Positions 24,378 to 31,939 of a stretch of 45,571 nucleotides of DNA are shown in pieces. This stretch comes from Actinomycetes bacterium (GTDB taxonomy: Bacteria; Actinomycetota; Thermoleophilia; Gaiellales; F1-60-MAGs149). Made by a program: the position numbers and the translations under genes. Position 1 is the stretch's first letter, and each line of letters opens with the position of its first letter. The stretch covers positions 1-45,571 of the forward strand of contig JANYCN010000016.1 in NCBI GenBank assembly GCA_025360225.1. Direction: 5' to 3'. The notes beneath the pieces are model-generated. The model ran no database searches. It worked only from the letters and a program-made list of their open reading frames with translations, and was not told the origin of the DNA.

Positions 24378-25969
24378 CCGAACCAGCACCCGTCCGCCAG
24401 GCGGCTGAGCTCGCCCTTGCCGCACACGAGGCCGCGATCCGCTGGGCCGACGCGACCCAGGAGGACGTCGATCGCGTCACCCAGGCGATGGCGCAGGCGG
24501 GACACGACAACGCCGCGCGCCTCGCCCAGATGGCATGGGAGGAGACCGGCTACGGCCGGGCCGACCACAAGACGTTCAAGAACATCTTCACGACGCTGCG
24601 CTACCTCGACGGCATCCGTCACATCCCGACGGTCGGCGTGATCGCGAGCGATCCTGCGCGCGGGATCGTCGAGATCGCCGAGCCGGTTGGCGTGATCGCG
24701 GGCCTCGTCCCCGTCACGAACCCGACCGCGACGACGCTCTTCTACGGGATCGCCGCGGTGCGCGCGCGCAACGCGATCGTGAACGCGCCGCACCCGCGCG
24801 CGGTGCGCACGATCGCGGAGACCGCGCGCGTCCTGGACGCCGCTGCGACCGCGGCGGGAGCTCCACCGAACCTCGTGACGGCGATGACGGAGGTGTCGAT
24901 CGAGGGCACGCAGGCGCTGATGGCGCACTACCGCACCGACCTCGTGCTCGCGACCGGGTCGCGGATCATGGTGCTCGCCGCGTACTCCTCCGGCAAGCCG
25001 ACGTACGCCGTCGGCCCGGGCAACTCGCCCTCCTACGTGCACCGCTCCGCGAAGGACCTCGGCGAGGCGGCGGCCGGGATCCTCGCGTCGAAGACGTTCG
25101 ACAACGGCACCGCCTGCGCGTCCGAGCAGGCCGTGATCGTCTGCCAGGAGGCGGCGGGCAGGCTGCGCGTCGAGCTCGAGCAGCGCGGCGCCTACTTCGC
25201 GAACGCCGAGGAGCAGGAGAAGCTCTCGAAGCTGCTGTTCCCGAAGGGCCCGGGGACCGCCTTCAACGTCGAGACGGTCGGCCAGTTCGCGACCCGGATC
25301 GCCGAGATGGCGGGGATCTCGGTGCCCGTCGGCACGCGCGCGCTCGTGGTCGCGCCGGCCGGCGTCGGGCGCGACCACACGCTCTCGCACGAGCTGCTCT
25401 GCCCGGTCCTGAAGTGGTACACCGTGCCAACGCTTGAGGAGGGCGTCGCGACCGCGACCGCGCTCCTGAAGTACGGTGGCGACGGGCACACGGCGGCGAT
25501 CTGGGCCGAGGACCAGACGGCGATCGCGCGCTACGCGCGGGTTCCGGCGTACCGCATCTGCGTGAACAGCCCGACGCTGTTCGGTGCGATGGGGTTCACG
25601 ACCGGTTTCGTGCCGTCGTTCACGCTCGGCACCGGCACGATCGGTGGCACGATCTCGTCCGACAACATCGGCCCGCAGCACCTGATCAACCGTAAACGCG
25701 TTGGCGTCGCGATCCGTGACTGGCGCGAGGCGGGCATCTCCCAGGATGCCGTGACCGCGCCGCAGGCCGCTCCCGGCTCCTCGACGGCGCACCTGCAGCT
25801 TCCGCCGCTTCCCCCCGAGCAGGCCGCCCTGATGGGCGAGACCGGCCTTACGGTCGCGGCGCTCACCCCGCCGTCGTCCGCCCATCCCCCGCGGGCCGCA
25901 GCGCCGTCTGCCCCGCTTGACGTCAAGGCGATCGTCCGCGCGGCGATCGAGGAGGTCATCTCGCGATGA
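24374..25969 (+). CDS. CoA-acylating aldehyde dehydrogenase (PduP/EutE-like) with C-terminal encapsulation peptide
   Basis: A 531-residue aldehyde dehydrogenase. The nucleophile Cys248 lies in [15 protein letters not shown], the form seen in CoA-acylating EutE/PduP/AdhE enzymes. [17 protein letters not shown] and [11 protein letters not shown] are also typical. It should turn an aldehyde plus CoA and NAD+ into acyl-CoA and NADH. After the catalytic domain, a linker rich in Pro, Ala and Ser (about residues 465-512) leads to a terminal helix, [18 protein letters not shown]. This is the classic layout of a BMC-targeting peptide. ATG 24374 overlaps the upstream stop and the stop overlaps the BMC-T start. 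It is the core lumenal enzyme of this metabolosome. Confidence 0.93.
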   Translation: MTEPAPVRQAAELALAAHEAAIRWADATQEDVDRVTQAMAQAGHDNAARLAQMAWEETGYGRADHKTFKNIFTTLRYLDGIRHIPTVGVIASDPARGIVEIAEPVGVIAGLVPVTNPTATTLFYGIAAVRARNAIVNAPHPRAVRTIAETARVLDAAATAAGAPPNLVTAMTEVSIEGTQALMAHYRTDLVLATGSRIMVLAAYSSGKPTYAVGPGNSPSYVHRSAKDLGEAAAGILASKTFDNGTACASEQAVIVCQEAAGRLRVELEQRGAYFANAEEQEKLSKLLFPKGPGTAFNVETVGQFATRIAEMAGISVPVGTRALVVAPAGVGRDHTLSHELLCPVLKWYTVPTLEEGVATATALLKYGGDGHTAAIWAEDQTAIARYARVPAYRICVNSPTLFGAMGFTTGFVPSFTLGTGTIGGTISSDNIGPQHLINRKRVGVAIRDWREAGISQDAVTAPQAAPGSSTAHLQLPPLPPEQAALMGETGLTVAALTPPSSAHPPRAAAPSAPLDVKAIVRAAIEEVISR

Positions 25970-26589
25970 GCAGTTCGGACTTCTCGATGCGGGCGTTCGT
26001 CTTCATCGACTCGATGCAGCCCGAGTTCGCGGCCTACGTTGGCGCCACGGTGCAGGGCTCGCCACCCGTTGCCGGGATGGCTGAGCTGTGGATCGAGGTC
26101 GCGCCCGCAAACGAGGCGTTTCGGCTGATGGACGTCGCGTTGAAGGCCGCGAACGTCAGCCCGGCGACGCAGTTCATCGAGCGCGAGTTTGGCCTGCTCG
26201 AGCTGCACTCGTTCAGTCAGTCGGAGGTACGCGCGGCGGCGGACGCGATCTTCCAGGAGACGGGGCTCTCCGAGGACGATCGCGTGCGTCCAACGATCGC
26301 CTCGACGCAGGTGATCACGAACGTCGACCCGTTCCAGGCGCAGCTGATCAACAAGATGCGCCGTGGCTCGCTCCTCGTGCCGGGCCAGACGCTGCTGATC
26401 ATGGAGGTCGAGCCCGCCGCGTACATCTCCCTCGCCGCGAACGAGGCGGAGAAGGCGGCGAACATCTCCCAGATCTACATCACCAACGTCGGCCGGTTCG
26501 GACGTTACTACGCGGCTGGCACGGAGTCGGAGATCGAGGCGGCACGCGCCTCGGCGGTGGCCGCGATCGAGGCCTCTGCGGCGCGCTGA
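25966..26589 (+). CDS. BMC-T tandem-domain shell trimer
   Basis: 207 residues made of two BMC domains (about 1-100 and 105-207), forming pseudohexameric trimers. In domain 1, WIEVAPANEAFRLMDVALKAANV is visible. In domain 2, LLIMEVEPAAYISLAANEAEKAANI is the repeat counterpart. There is no cysteine anywhere, so it cannot carry the Fe-S cluster of PduT-type trimers; it more likely forms a gated or open pore for larger metabolites. It is translationally coupled to the aldehyde dehydrogenase (ATGA) and to the small ORF that follows. Confidence 0.93.
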   Translation: MSSSDFSMRAFVFIDSMQPEFAAYVGATVQGSPPVAGMAELWIEVAPANEAFRLMDVALKAANVSPATQFIEREFGLLELHSFSQSEVRAAADAIFQETGLSEDDRVRPTIASTQVITNVDPFQAQLINKMRRGSLLVPGQTLLIMEVEPAAYISLAANEAEKAANISQIYITNVGRFGRYYAAGTESEIEAARASAVAAIEASAAR

Positions 26590-26771
26590 TGGCAAACAGC
26601 GTGATCGATTCGGACCGCGCCGCTCGCCTCGTCGAGCAGTCCCGCGTGCGCGTGATCGTGCGGCGCACGCTGTGGGAGGAGTACCCAGGCCACGCCTCGG
26701 CGCGCACCGTCGAGCAGGTCTGCGTGCTCGTCTTCGCCCGCCTCGGGATCGAGCTCGACCGGCGACGGTAG
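26589..26771 (+). CDS. 60-residue protein of unknown function ending the BMC operon
   Basis: The ATG shares its A with the BMC-T stop (TGATG), strongly suggesting translation. Residues 8-26 (SDRAARLVEQSRVRVIVRR) look like a basic amphipathic helix. They are followed by LWEEYPGHASARTVEQVCV and a short LVFARLGIELDRRR tail. I do not recognise a family. Size, coupling and helix suggest a cargo adaptor or small accessory factor of the shell, but this is only inference. Confidence 0.65.
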   Translation: MANSVIDSDRAARLVEQSRVRVIVRRTLWEEYPGHASARTVEQVCVLVFARLGIELDRRR

Positions 26772-26773
26772 CC

Positions 26774-26831
26774 GGGACGAAAATCGAAGTTCGACTGGGA
26801 CGATCGTGTAACTAGCGCTGGGACGATCGTG
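26774..26831. repeat. three direct repeats with a 23-bp period before the DUF4143 gene
   Basis: GGGACGA occurs at 26774, 26797 and 26820, exactly 23 bases apart. The last two copies extend to CTGGGACGATCGTG (26795-26808 and 26818-26831). The block fills most of the gap between the BMC operon and the ATPase. Two-turn spacing suggests a protein-binding array on one face of the helix, or a small satellite carried with the ATPase gene. Confidence 0.65.
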
Positions 26832-26835
26832 GTGT

Positions 26836-28122
26836 TTGCGCTACCGTTCGAACGTGTTCACCCCGATTGGCGATGTCCCGAGGTTCGCCGAGCCGTTCCT
26901 CAACACGCTGCTCGAAGTCGAGCCTGCGGTCATTCTGGAAGGTCCGAGGGGATCTGGTAAATCGACCTTGCTTCGTGCGCTTGCGTCGGGCCGTGGCGGC
27001 AGGATCGTCGACCTCGACGACGAGGCCGTCTTGCGTCTCGTGCGCGAGGACGTCTCGCTCGCGCTGGCGTCCGATGGTCTCGTCGCGATCGACGAGTTCC
27101 ACCGCGCGCCAGAGGTGCTGTCGTTCGTGAAGCGCGTCGTCGACCGCGAGGGGGGCGCTGGGCGCTTTCTCCTTGCGGGGTCCGTGAGCTCGTTCCTCCT
27201 ACCATCAGGGACGGAGACCCTTACCGGGCGTGCCCACCGCGTTGCACTGCTCCCTCTTGCTGCCGCAGAGGTTGCCGGCGGGTACGGACGCTGGTTGGCC
27301 GACCTTCTTGCGATGCGCGAGCCCGTGAACGTCCAGACGGAGACCGAGCGCTCGGAGGTCTTCGATGTCGTCGTTGCCGGTGGCTATCCGGCCGCGCTTC
27401 GGCGTGCGACGGGCCAGCGTTCGAGGTGGTTCACGAGCTACCTGAGCACCGTGGTTGATCGCGACGTCCCCGACCTCGTCAGGGTTCGTCGAGACGGGGT
27501 GCTGGCGTCCCTCTACCGTCTGATCGCCCACCACACGGGGTCGGTGGTGCACAACGTCGAGCTCGCCCGGAGGCTTGATGTCTCACAGCCATCGCTGGCG
27601 TCGCATCGGCGCCTCCTTGAGCAGCTCTACCTGACGCACGAGCTCCCTGCGTGGTCGGTTGGGATCTCCGCGAAGCCTGCGCACAGGGCAAAGGTGCACG
27701 TCGTTGACACGGGTCTTGCCGCGGCCGTGGTAGGCCTGTCTGCCCCGCGTCTCGCGATGGAGGCGGTCGGTGGTGCGTTCCTCGAGTCGTTCGTCGTGAA
27801 CGAGCTGAAACGCCAGGCGTCGGCGATCGATGAGACGCTTGCCTTCGCGCACTTCCGCGATCGATCTGGCGTCGAGGTCGACCTGGTGATCGAGCGGCCC
27901 GACGGATCGGCGATCGCGATCGAGGTGAAGTCCGCGCGGGCCGCTAGCCAGGGCGATGCCAACGGGCTGCGCTTTGTCCGTGACCGGCTGGGCGACCGCC
28001 TGATCGCCGCTGTGGTCTTTCACACGGGCCCCCTGACGGCGCGCCTCGGCGATCGGATCTGGGCGGTTCCCGTTGCTGCCTTGTGGGAGACGCCTCCCGC
28101 GACGCGGCTCAGACCGTCGTGA
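26836..28122 (+). CDS. AAA-type ATPase with DUF4143 C-terminal domain
   Basis: 428 residues. The Walker A motif is ILEGPRGSGKSTLLRAL; the Walker B-like segment is GLVAIDEFHRAPEVLSFVK, followed by RFLLAGSV. The DUF4143 part includes GGYPAALRR, YLSTVVDRDVPDL, SQPSLASHRRLLEQLY and a PD-(D/E)xK-like VDLVIERPDGSAIAIEVK. Such proteins are abundant and often horizontally mobile; proposed roles include defence or toxin-antitoxin-like functions, unproven. TTG 26836 is the earliest start; a GTG at 26854 (VFTPIGDVPRF) is equally plausible. No functional link to the BMC operon is apparent. Confidence 0.88.
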   Translation: MRYRSNVFTPIGDVPRFAEPFLNTLLEVEPAVILEGPRGSGKSTLLRALASGRGGRIVDLDDEAVLRLVREDVSLALASDGLVAIDEFHRAPEVLSFVKRVVDREGGAGRFLLAGSVSSFLLPSGTETLTGRAHRVALLPLAAAEVAGGYGRWLADLLAMREPVNVQTETERSEVFDVVVAGGYPAALRRATGQRSRWFTSYLSTVVDRDVPDLVRVRRDGVLASLYRLIAHHTGSVVHNVELARRLDVSQPSLASHRRLLEQLYLTHELPAWSVGISAKPAHRAKVHVVDTGLAAAVVGLSAPRLAMEAVGGAFLESFVVNELKRQASAIDETLAFAHFRDRSGVEVDLVIERPDGSAIAIEVKSARAASQGDANGLRFVRDRLGDRLIAAVVFHTGPLTARLGDRIWAVPVAALWETPPATRLRPS

Positions 28123-28155
28123 TGGTGATCACGACGCGCCAGTTCTTCGCCCTCC

Positions 28156-28439
28156 CGGCCGCGGTCGCGTTCGAGGCGACCGGCTCGGTCGCGCGCACCG
28201 TGTCGCGCTGCTGCGCTTTCGCAGGGAGACACGCCAGAGGCCTCCGGTTCGTCCGAGACAGGCTCGGCGAACGGCTGAGCGCCGGGGTGCTGTTCGACAC
28301 CGATCCGCTGACCGCACTTCTCCTTGAGCGAGTCTGGGTCGTGCCCGTGGCGGCACTCTCGTTCGGGACATCCTTCCAGCCGGAGTCGCCTCTGCACGTG
28401 TGGAAGCCGTCCCGGATCCCGGACATACGCACCCCCTGA
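28156..28439 (+). pseudogene. decayed duplicate of a DUF4143 ATPase C-terminus
   Basis: The frame reads GLRFVRDRLGERLSAGVLF, then TDPLTALLLERVWVVPVAAL. This mirrors GLRFVRDRLGDRLIAAVVF and TGPLTARLGDRIWAVPVAAL at the end of the intact ATPase just upstream. Similarity extends back to about 28156, with divergence around the nuclease-like motif. Walker motifs and the rest of the protein are missing. It is a leftover of a tandem copy or of an older related gene. Bases 28123-28155 hold nothing else recognisable. Confidence 0.75.
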
Positions 28440-28496
28440 GCCCGGATCCCCCGTCGCGGGGAGGCGACGCTGCCGCTCGTGCACGAGGCTTGGAGG

Positions 28497-28832
28497 ATGA
28501 CCGAGGCCTTCGCGTTCCCGCAGTGCCCGTTCCGCGACGCCACGCACTGCGTGGTCGACCGCAGCTCGCTCGCGCGCGCCGTCGCGGGCACCGTGTGGCC
28601 GTCGGCGCGGCGCGCCGAGCGCGTGGAGCTGACGGACGAAGGCATCGAGGCCTGGACGCTCGTCGGCCGCACACGTCTCCGCTGGGAGGAGCTCACCGGC
28701 GTCCGTGAGGTCGGCGGCGTGCTCCGGCGGCGCGCGCTCCTCGCCGAGGGGCCGGCAGGGAGGATCGAGATCGCGCCGATCCTGCCGGGGTTCGCGACGA
28801 TCGAGGCGCGCCTGCGCTCCGCCTGCGCCTGA
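28497..28832 (+). CDS. small hypothetical protein, possibly bacterial PH-like domain
   Basis: 111 residues from ATG 28497; a GTG at 28479 is an alternative with a GGGGAGG stretch upstream. The alternation of short strands, VELTDEGIEAWTLVGRTRLR, WEELTGVREVGGV and AEGPAGRIEIAP, followed by a terminal helix, is typical of bacterial PH-like domains. The family is not recognised with certainty. It contains two Cys near the N-terminus (QCPFRDATHC). Confidence 0.55.
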   Translation: MTEAFAFPQCPFRDATHCVVDRSSLARAVAGTVWPSARRAERVELTDEGIEAWTLVGRTRLRWEELTGVREVGGVLRRRALLAEGPAGRIEIAPILPGFATIEARLRSACA

Positions 28833-28899
28833 TCGTGGCGCCAGCCGCCTTCGGTCCTGCGTGACACGCTTGGTGAACTGAACGGTTGGTCGCGGGGGT

Positions 28900-29424
28900 G
28901 TTGCTCCATGCCGGTCGCCGCGCGCAGCACCCGGCTCTCGCGCGCGAGCAGACGGGTACCGTCGAGCGCGAGACCGGCATCGGTCGGGTAGCGCACATCG
29001 GCTTCCACGACGGTCGAGTCGATCCGCACCGTACGACCCTGAAAACGCGTCTCGCGTGTCGCCTTGACGATCACGACGCGGCTGATCTCGCTGATCGGCT
29101 CCGCACCAAGACGACGGACGAGCTTGCGGATCGTCGACTCGTCCGGCACCGCCCGGTCAACGCCGATCCGACAGAACCGCCGCAGCGAGAACGAGTCCGG
29201 ACGAACACCTCGATCGGGATCGTCGGCCGACCATGCATGAGCGCCGTCGGCCAGCGCGCCAGCCACAACGCCCGGAACGGCGCAAGGATCGCCGGATCGT
29301 CCAAAAGCGCGTCCAACGCCGCCATCTCCACCGGCACCCGCAGCACCCCCTCCGGCAGCAGCGCGTCCCACAGCGTCTCCGTTTGCTCGCCCCGCAACCG
29401 CAGCATCACACGCTTCCCGATCAT
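28900..29424 (-). pseudogene. broken IS5/ISNCY-like DDE transposase
   Basis: On the minus strand, MIGKRVMLRLRGEQTETLW through RPTIPIEVFV matches the start of a DDE transposase. The continuation lies in another frame: DSFSLRRFCRIGVDRAVPDE, TIRKLVRRLG, and TVRIDSTVVEADVRYPTD. About 25 residues expected between the two parts are missing, so there is an internal deletion plus frameshift near 29200. The frame loses similarity after about 28900, before the rest of the catalytic domain. It is a non-functional remnant. Confidence 0.8.
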
Positions 29425-29513
29425 CACGAATCCCAGAATTTCCAGGGAAATCATAGAAAACCGGTCGGACGGGCAACCATCACGAACCCCGACTATTTCC
29501 GGGGGAAGTAGTC
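29423..29513. repeat. two imperfect direct repeats, each with an internal dyad, beside the transposase remnant
   Basis: The two copies begin ATCACGAA at 29423 and 29479. The first contains ATTTCC-AG-GGAAAT (29438-29451). The second forms a hairpin at 29491-29513 with a 10-bp stem (one G-T pair) around GGG. They may be the end of the insertion element or a terminator-like structure formed from it. Confidence 0.5.
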
Positions 29514-29580
29514 TAGGACTGTACGGCACGTTCGATCCGTCGGTGGTGCGGAACCGCGCTCGGCGGGGTAACATCGCGGC

Positions 29581-30348
29581 ATGCGAACGACGGACGGGTT
29601 GGAGCGGTGCACACGGCGGTTCCGCTGGCCGGTCGTCGTCGCGGCGCTGCTCGTGATCCCCGCCGTCGCCCTCGACGCAACGGCCGGGCCGCGCGGCCCG
29701 ATCGCTGCCTGGGCCGATGCGTTGAACTGGGCGATCTGGCTCACGTTTGCCGCCGAGTACGTCGTGTCGCTCGCGGTCGCTCCAGATCGCTGGCACTGGT
29801 TTCGATCGCACCCGTTCGACCTCGTGATCGTCGTTGTGACCCCGCCGTTCGCACCGGCGCTGGTCCAGGGCCTGCGGGTGGGGCGACTCCTACGAGCGCT
29901 CCGGCTCCTACGCCTCGCCCGGACGGCCCGAGTTGGGCATGAGCTGTTCAGCGGCCAGGGGTTGCAATGGGCGGCGACCGTATCGGCGTTGACCGTGGTC
30001 GGTGGTGGTGTCGCGTTCACGGAGGTCGAGTCGGGGCAGCATCCGAGCGCCCTCGACGGTCTCTGGTGGGCGGTCACGACGATGACGACGATCGGGTACG
30101 GCGATGTCACACCGCGCACAACCGTCGGGCGGATCCTCGCCGTGTTCGTGATGATCGTCGGGATCGGCTCCGTCGCTCTGTTGACCGGCGCGATCGCCGA
30201 ACGCTTCGTGCGAGCAGCGTCCCCGCCCTCCGCGAACGATCCGCCCACGCTGACCCAGCTCGCACTGATCCACGCGCAGCTCGTGATGATCGCCGAGCGT
30301 CTCAGCGCGATCGAGGCGGGGCGGCCCGAGCGACCGACGCCCGGCTGA
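29581..30348 (+). CDS. voltage-gated-type potassium channel
   Basis: A 255-residue six-helix K+ channel. Helices are at about 17-35, 48-68, 78-95, an Arg-rich S4-like segment (GLRVGRLLRALRLLRLARTA), S5 near 130-145 and S6 near 185-208. The selectivity filter is TMTTIGYGDVTP. The C-terminal tail is short and likely helical (LTQLALIHAQLVMIAERLSA), with no RCK/TrkA domain. The size and arrangement match prokaryotic KvAP-like channels. It stands alone between the transposase remnant and the polysaccharide cluster. Confidence 0.93.
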   Translation: MRTTDGLERCTRRFRWPVVVAALLVIPAVALDATAGPRGPIAAWADALNWAIWLTFAAEYVVSLAVAPDRWHWFRSHPFDLVIVVVTPPFAPALVQGLRVGRLLRALRLLRLARTARVGHELFSGQGLQWAATVSALTVVGGGVAFTEVESGQHPSALDGLWWAVTTMTTIGYGDVTPRTTVGRILAVFVMIVGIGSVALLTGAIAERFVRAASPPSANDPPTLTQLALIHAQLVMIAERLSAIEAGRPERPTPG

Positions 30349-30386
30349 CGCGAGACGCTGCTCCGAGCGCCGCTACCCTGTCGTCC

Positions 30387-31460
30387 GTGGGCGCGCAGAT
30401 CAAGGGCCTCGTGTTGTCGGGAGGCGCGGGCACCCGCCTGCGGCCGATCACGTACACGCGCGCGAAGCAGCTCGTCCCGATCGCTGGTCGGCCGGTGCTC
30501 TTCTACTGCCTCGACGCGCTCGCTGCGGCTGGCATCACCGAGGTCGGGATCGTCGTCGGCGACACCGAGGCTGAGATCCGCGCGGCGGTTGGCGACGGCG
30601 GCGCTTTCGGGCTGACGGTGACGTTCATCCGCCAGCACGCCCCCCTCGGTCTCGCGCACGCCGTCGTCGTGGCGCGCGAGTTCCTTGGAGACGACCCGTT
30701 CTGCATGTTCCTCGGCGACAACCTGCTCGTCGATGGCGTCACCGCGTTCGTCGACGGCTTCCGCGCTGGCTCGAGCGATGCGACGATCCTCCTGCAGCGC
30801 GTCGCCGACCCGTCCTCCTACGGCGTCGCCGTGCTCGAGGACGGACGGGTGACTCGGCTCGTTGAGAAGCCAGCCGACCCGCCGTCCGACCTCGCGCTGG
30901 TCGGCGTGTACCTGTTCCGCTCGTCGATCCACGAGGTGATCGCCGGGCTCGCGCCGTCGGCGCGGGGTGAGCTCGAGATCACCGACGCCATCCAGGGTCT
31001 CGTCGACCGCGGGCTGCGCGTCGAGCCGCGCCTCGTCACGGGCTGGTGGAAGGACACCGGCCAGCTACACGACGTGCTGGAGGCGAACCGGCTCGTGCTC
31101 GACACGATCGAGACGCGCATCGACGGCGAGCTGATCGATGCCCGTGTCGAGGGCCGAGTGATCGTCGAGGCGGGCGCCGTGCTCGAGCGCTGTCACGTCC
31201 GCGGCCCCGTCTTCATCGGCGCTGGCGCGCGCATCAGCGACGCGTTCGTCGGCCCGTACACCGCGATCTCGCGCGACGTGGTGATCCGCCGAGCGGAGAT
31301 CGAGCACTCGATCGTGCTCGAGCGCGCCCGGATCCTCGACCTCGACTCACGGCTCGAGGCTTCGCTGATCGGTCGTGACGTCGAGATCGTTCGCGCCGAG
31401 GGGCGTCCCGCCGCACACCGCATGCTCGTCGGCGACAACAGCCGGATCGAGATCCTGTGA
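30387..31460 (+). CDS. rmlA: glucose-1-phosphate thymidylyltransferase, long form
   Basis: 357 residues from GTG 30387. The nucleotidyltransferase signature is LSGGAGTRLRPITYTRAKQL, followed by FLGDNLLVDG and LVEKPADPPSDLALVGVYLF. Residues about 245-357 form a left-handed beta-helix extension (GPVFIGAGARISDAFVGPY), as in actinobacterial and archaeal long-form enzymes. It makes dTDP-glucose from dTTP and glucose-1-phosphate, the first step to dTDP-rhamnose. The order rmlA-rmlC-rmlD-rmlB follows with overlapping starts, so one operon is clear. Confidence 0.93.
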   Translation: MGAQIKGLVLSGGAGTRLRPITYTRAKQLVPIAGRPVLFYCLDALAAAGITEVGIVVGDTEAEIRAAVGDGGAFGLTVTFIRQHAPLGLAHAVVVAREFLGDDPFCMFLGDNLLVDGVTAFVDGFRAGSSDATILLQRVADPSSYGVAVLEDGRVTRLVEKPADPPSDLALVGVYLFRSSIHEVIAGLAPSARGELEITDAIQGLVDRGLRVEPRLVTGWWKDTGQLHDVLEANRLVLDTIETRIDGELIDARVEGRVIVEAGAVLERCHVRGPVFIGAGARISDAFVGPYTAISRDVVIRRAEIEHSIVLERARILDLDSRLEASLIGRDVEIVRAEGRPAAHRMLVGDNSRIEIL

Positions 31461-31939
31461 TCGAGGGCGTGCGCGTGTTCCCCCTGGCGCGCCACCACGA
31501 TGAGCGTGGCTGGTTCTCGGAGATCCGTCGCGAGTCGTGGTTCCGCGACGCCGGGCTCTCGCCGAGCGTGCAGACGAACGTCGTCTGGTCGCGGCGCGGC
31601 GTCGTTCGTGGCCTGCACTACCACCTCGCCGGACAGGACGACGTCTTCTCCTGCATCACCGGCACGGCGCGGGTCGTGCTGCTCGACCGCCGCGCTGGTT
31701 CCTCGACCGAGGGCACCGCCTGGAGCTGCGACATCGGCGACGACAACCCTGTCGCCGTCGCGATCCCCGGCACCGTCGCCCACGGCTACGAGGCGATCAC
31801 CGACTGCCTGTTTTGCTACCAGGTGACGCGCGAGTACGACCGTGTCGCACCGGACGAGCACGATCTGCGCTGGGACGACCCCCGCGTCCGCCACCTTTGG
31901 GCGACCGCGACGCCGATCCTCTCCGAACGCGACGCCTGA
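31457..31939 (+). CDS. rmlC: dTDP-4-dehydrorhamnose 3,5-epimerase
   Basis: A 160-residue cupin. HHDERGWFSEIRRESW, NVVWSRRGVVRGLHYH (catalytic His) and VAIPGTVAHGYEAI fit RmlC, which is usually 180-200 residues, so it is a little short at the C-terminus. It epimerises C3 and C5 of dTDP-4-keto-6-deoxyglucose. GTG 31457 overlaps the rmlA stop (GTGA), and rmlD begins at its stop. A Tyr in CYQVTREYDRVAPDE is where the family's second catalytic residue usually lies. Confidence 0.92.
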   Translation: MIEGVRVFPLARHHDERGWFSEIRRESWFRDAGLSPSVQTNVVWSRRGVVRGLHYHLAGQDDVFSCITGTARVVLLDRRAGSSTEGTAWSCDIGDDNPVAVAIPGTVAHGYEAITDCLFCYQVTREYDRVAPDEHDLRWDDPRVRHLWATATPILSERDA

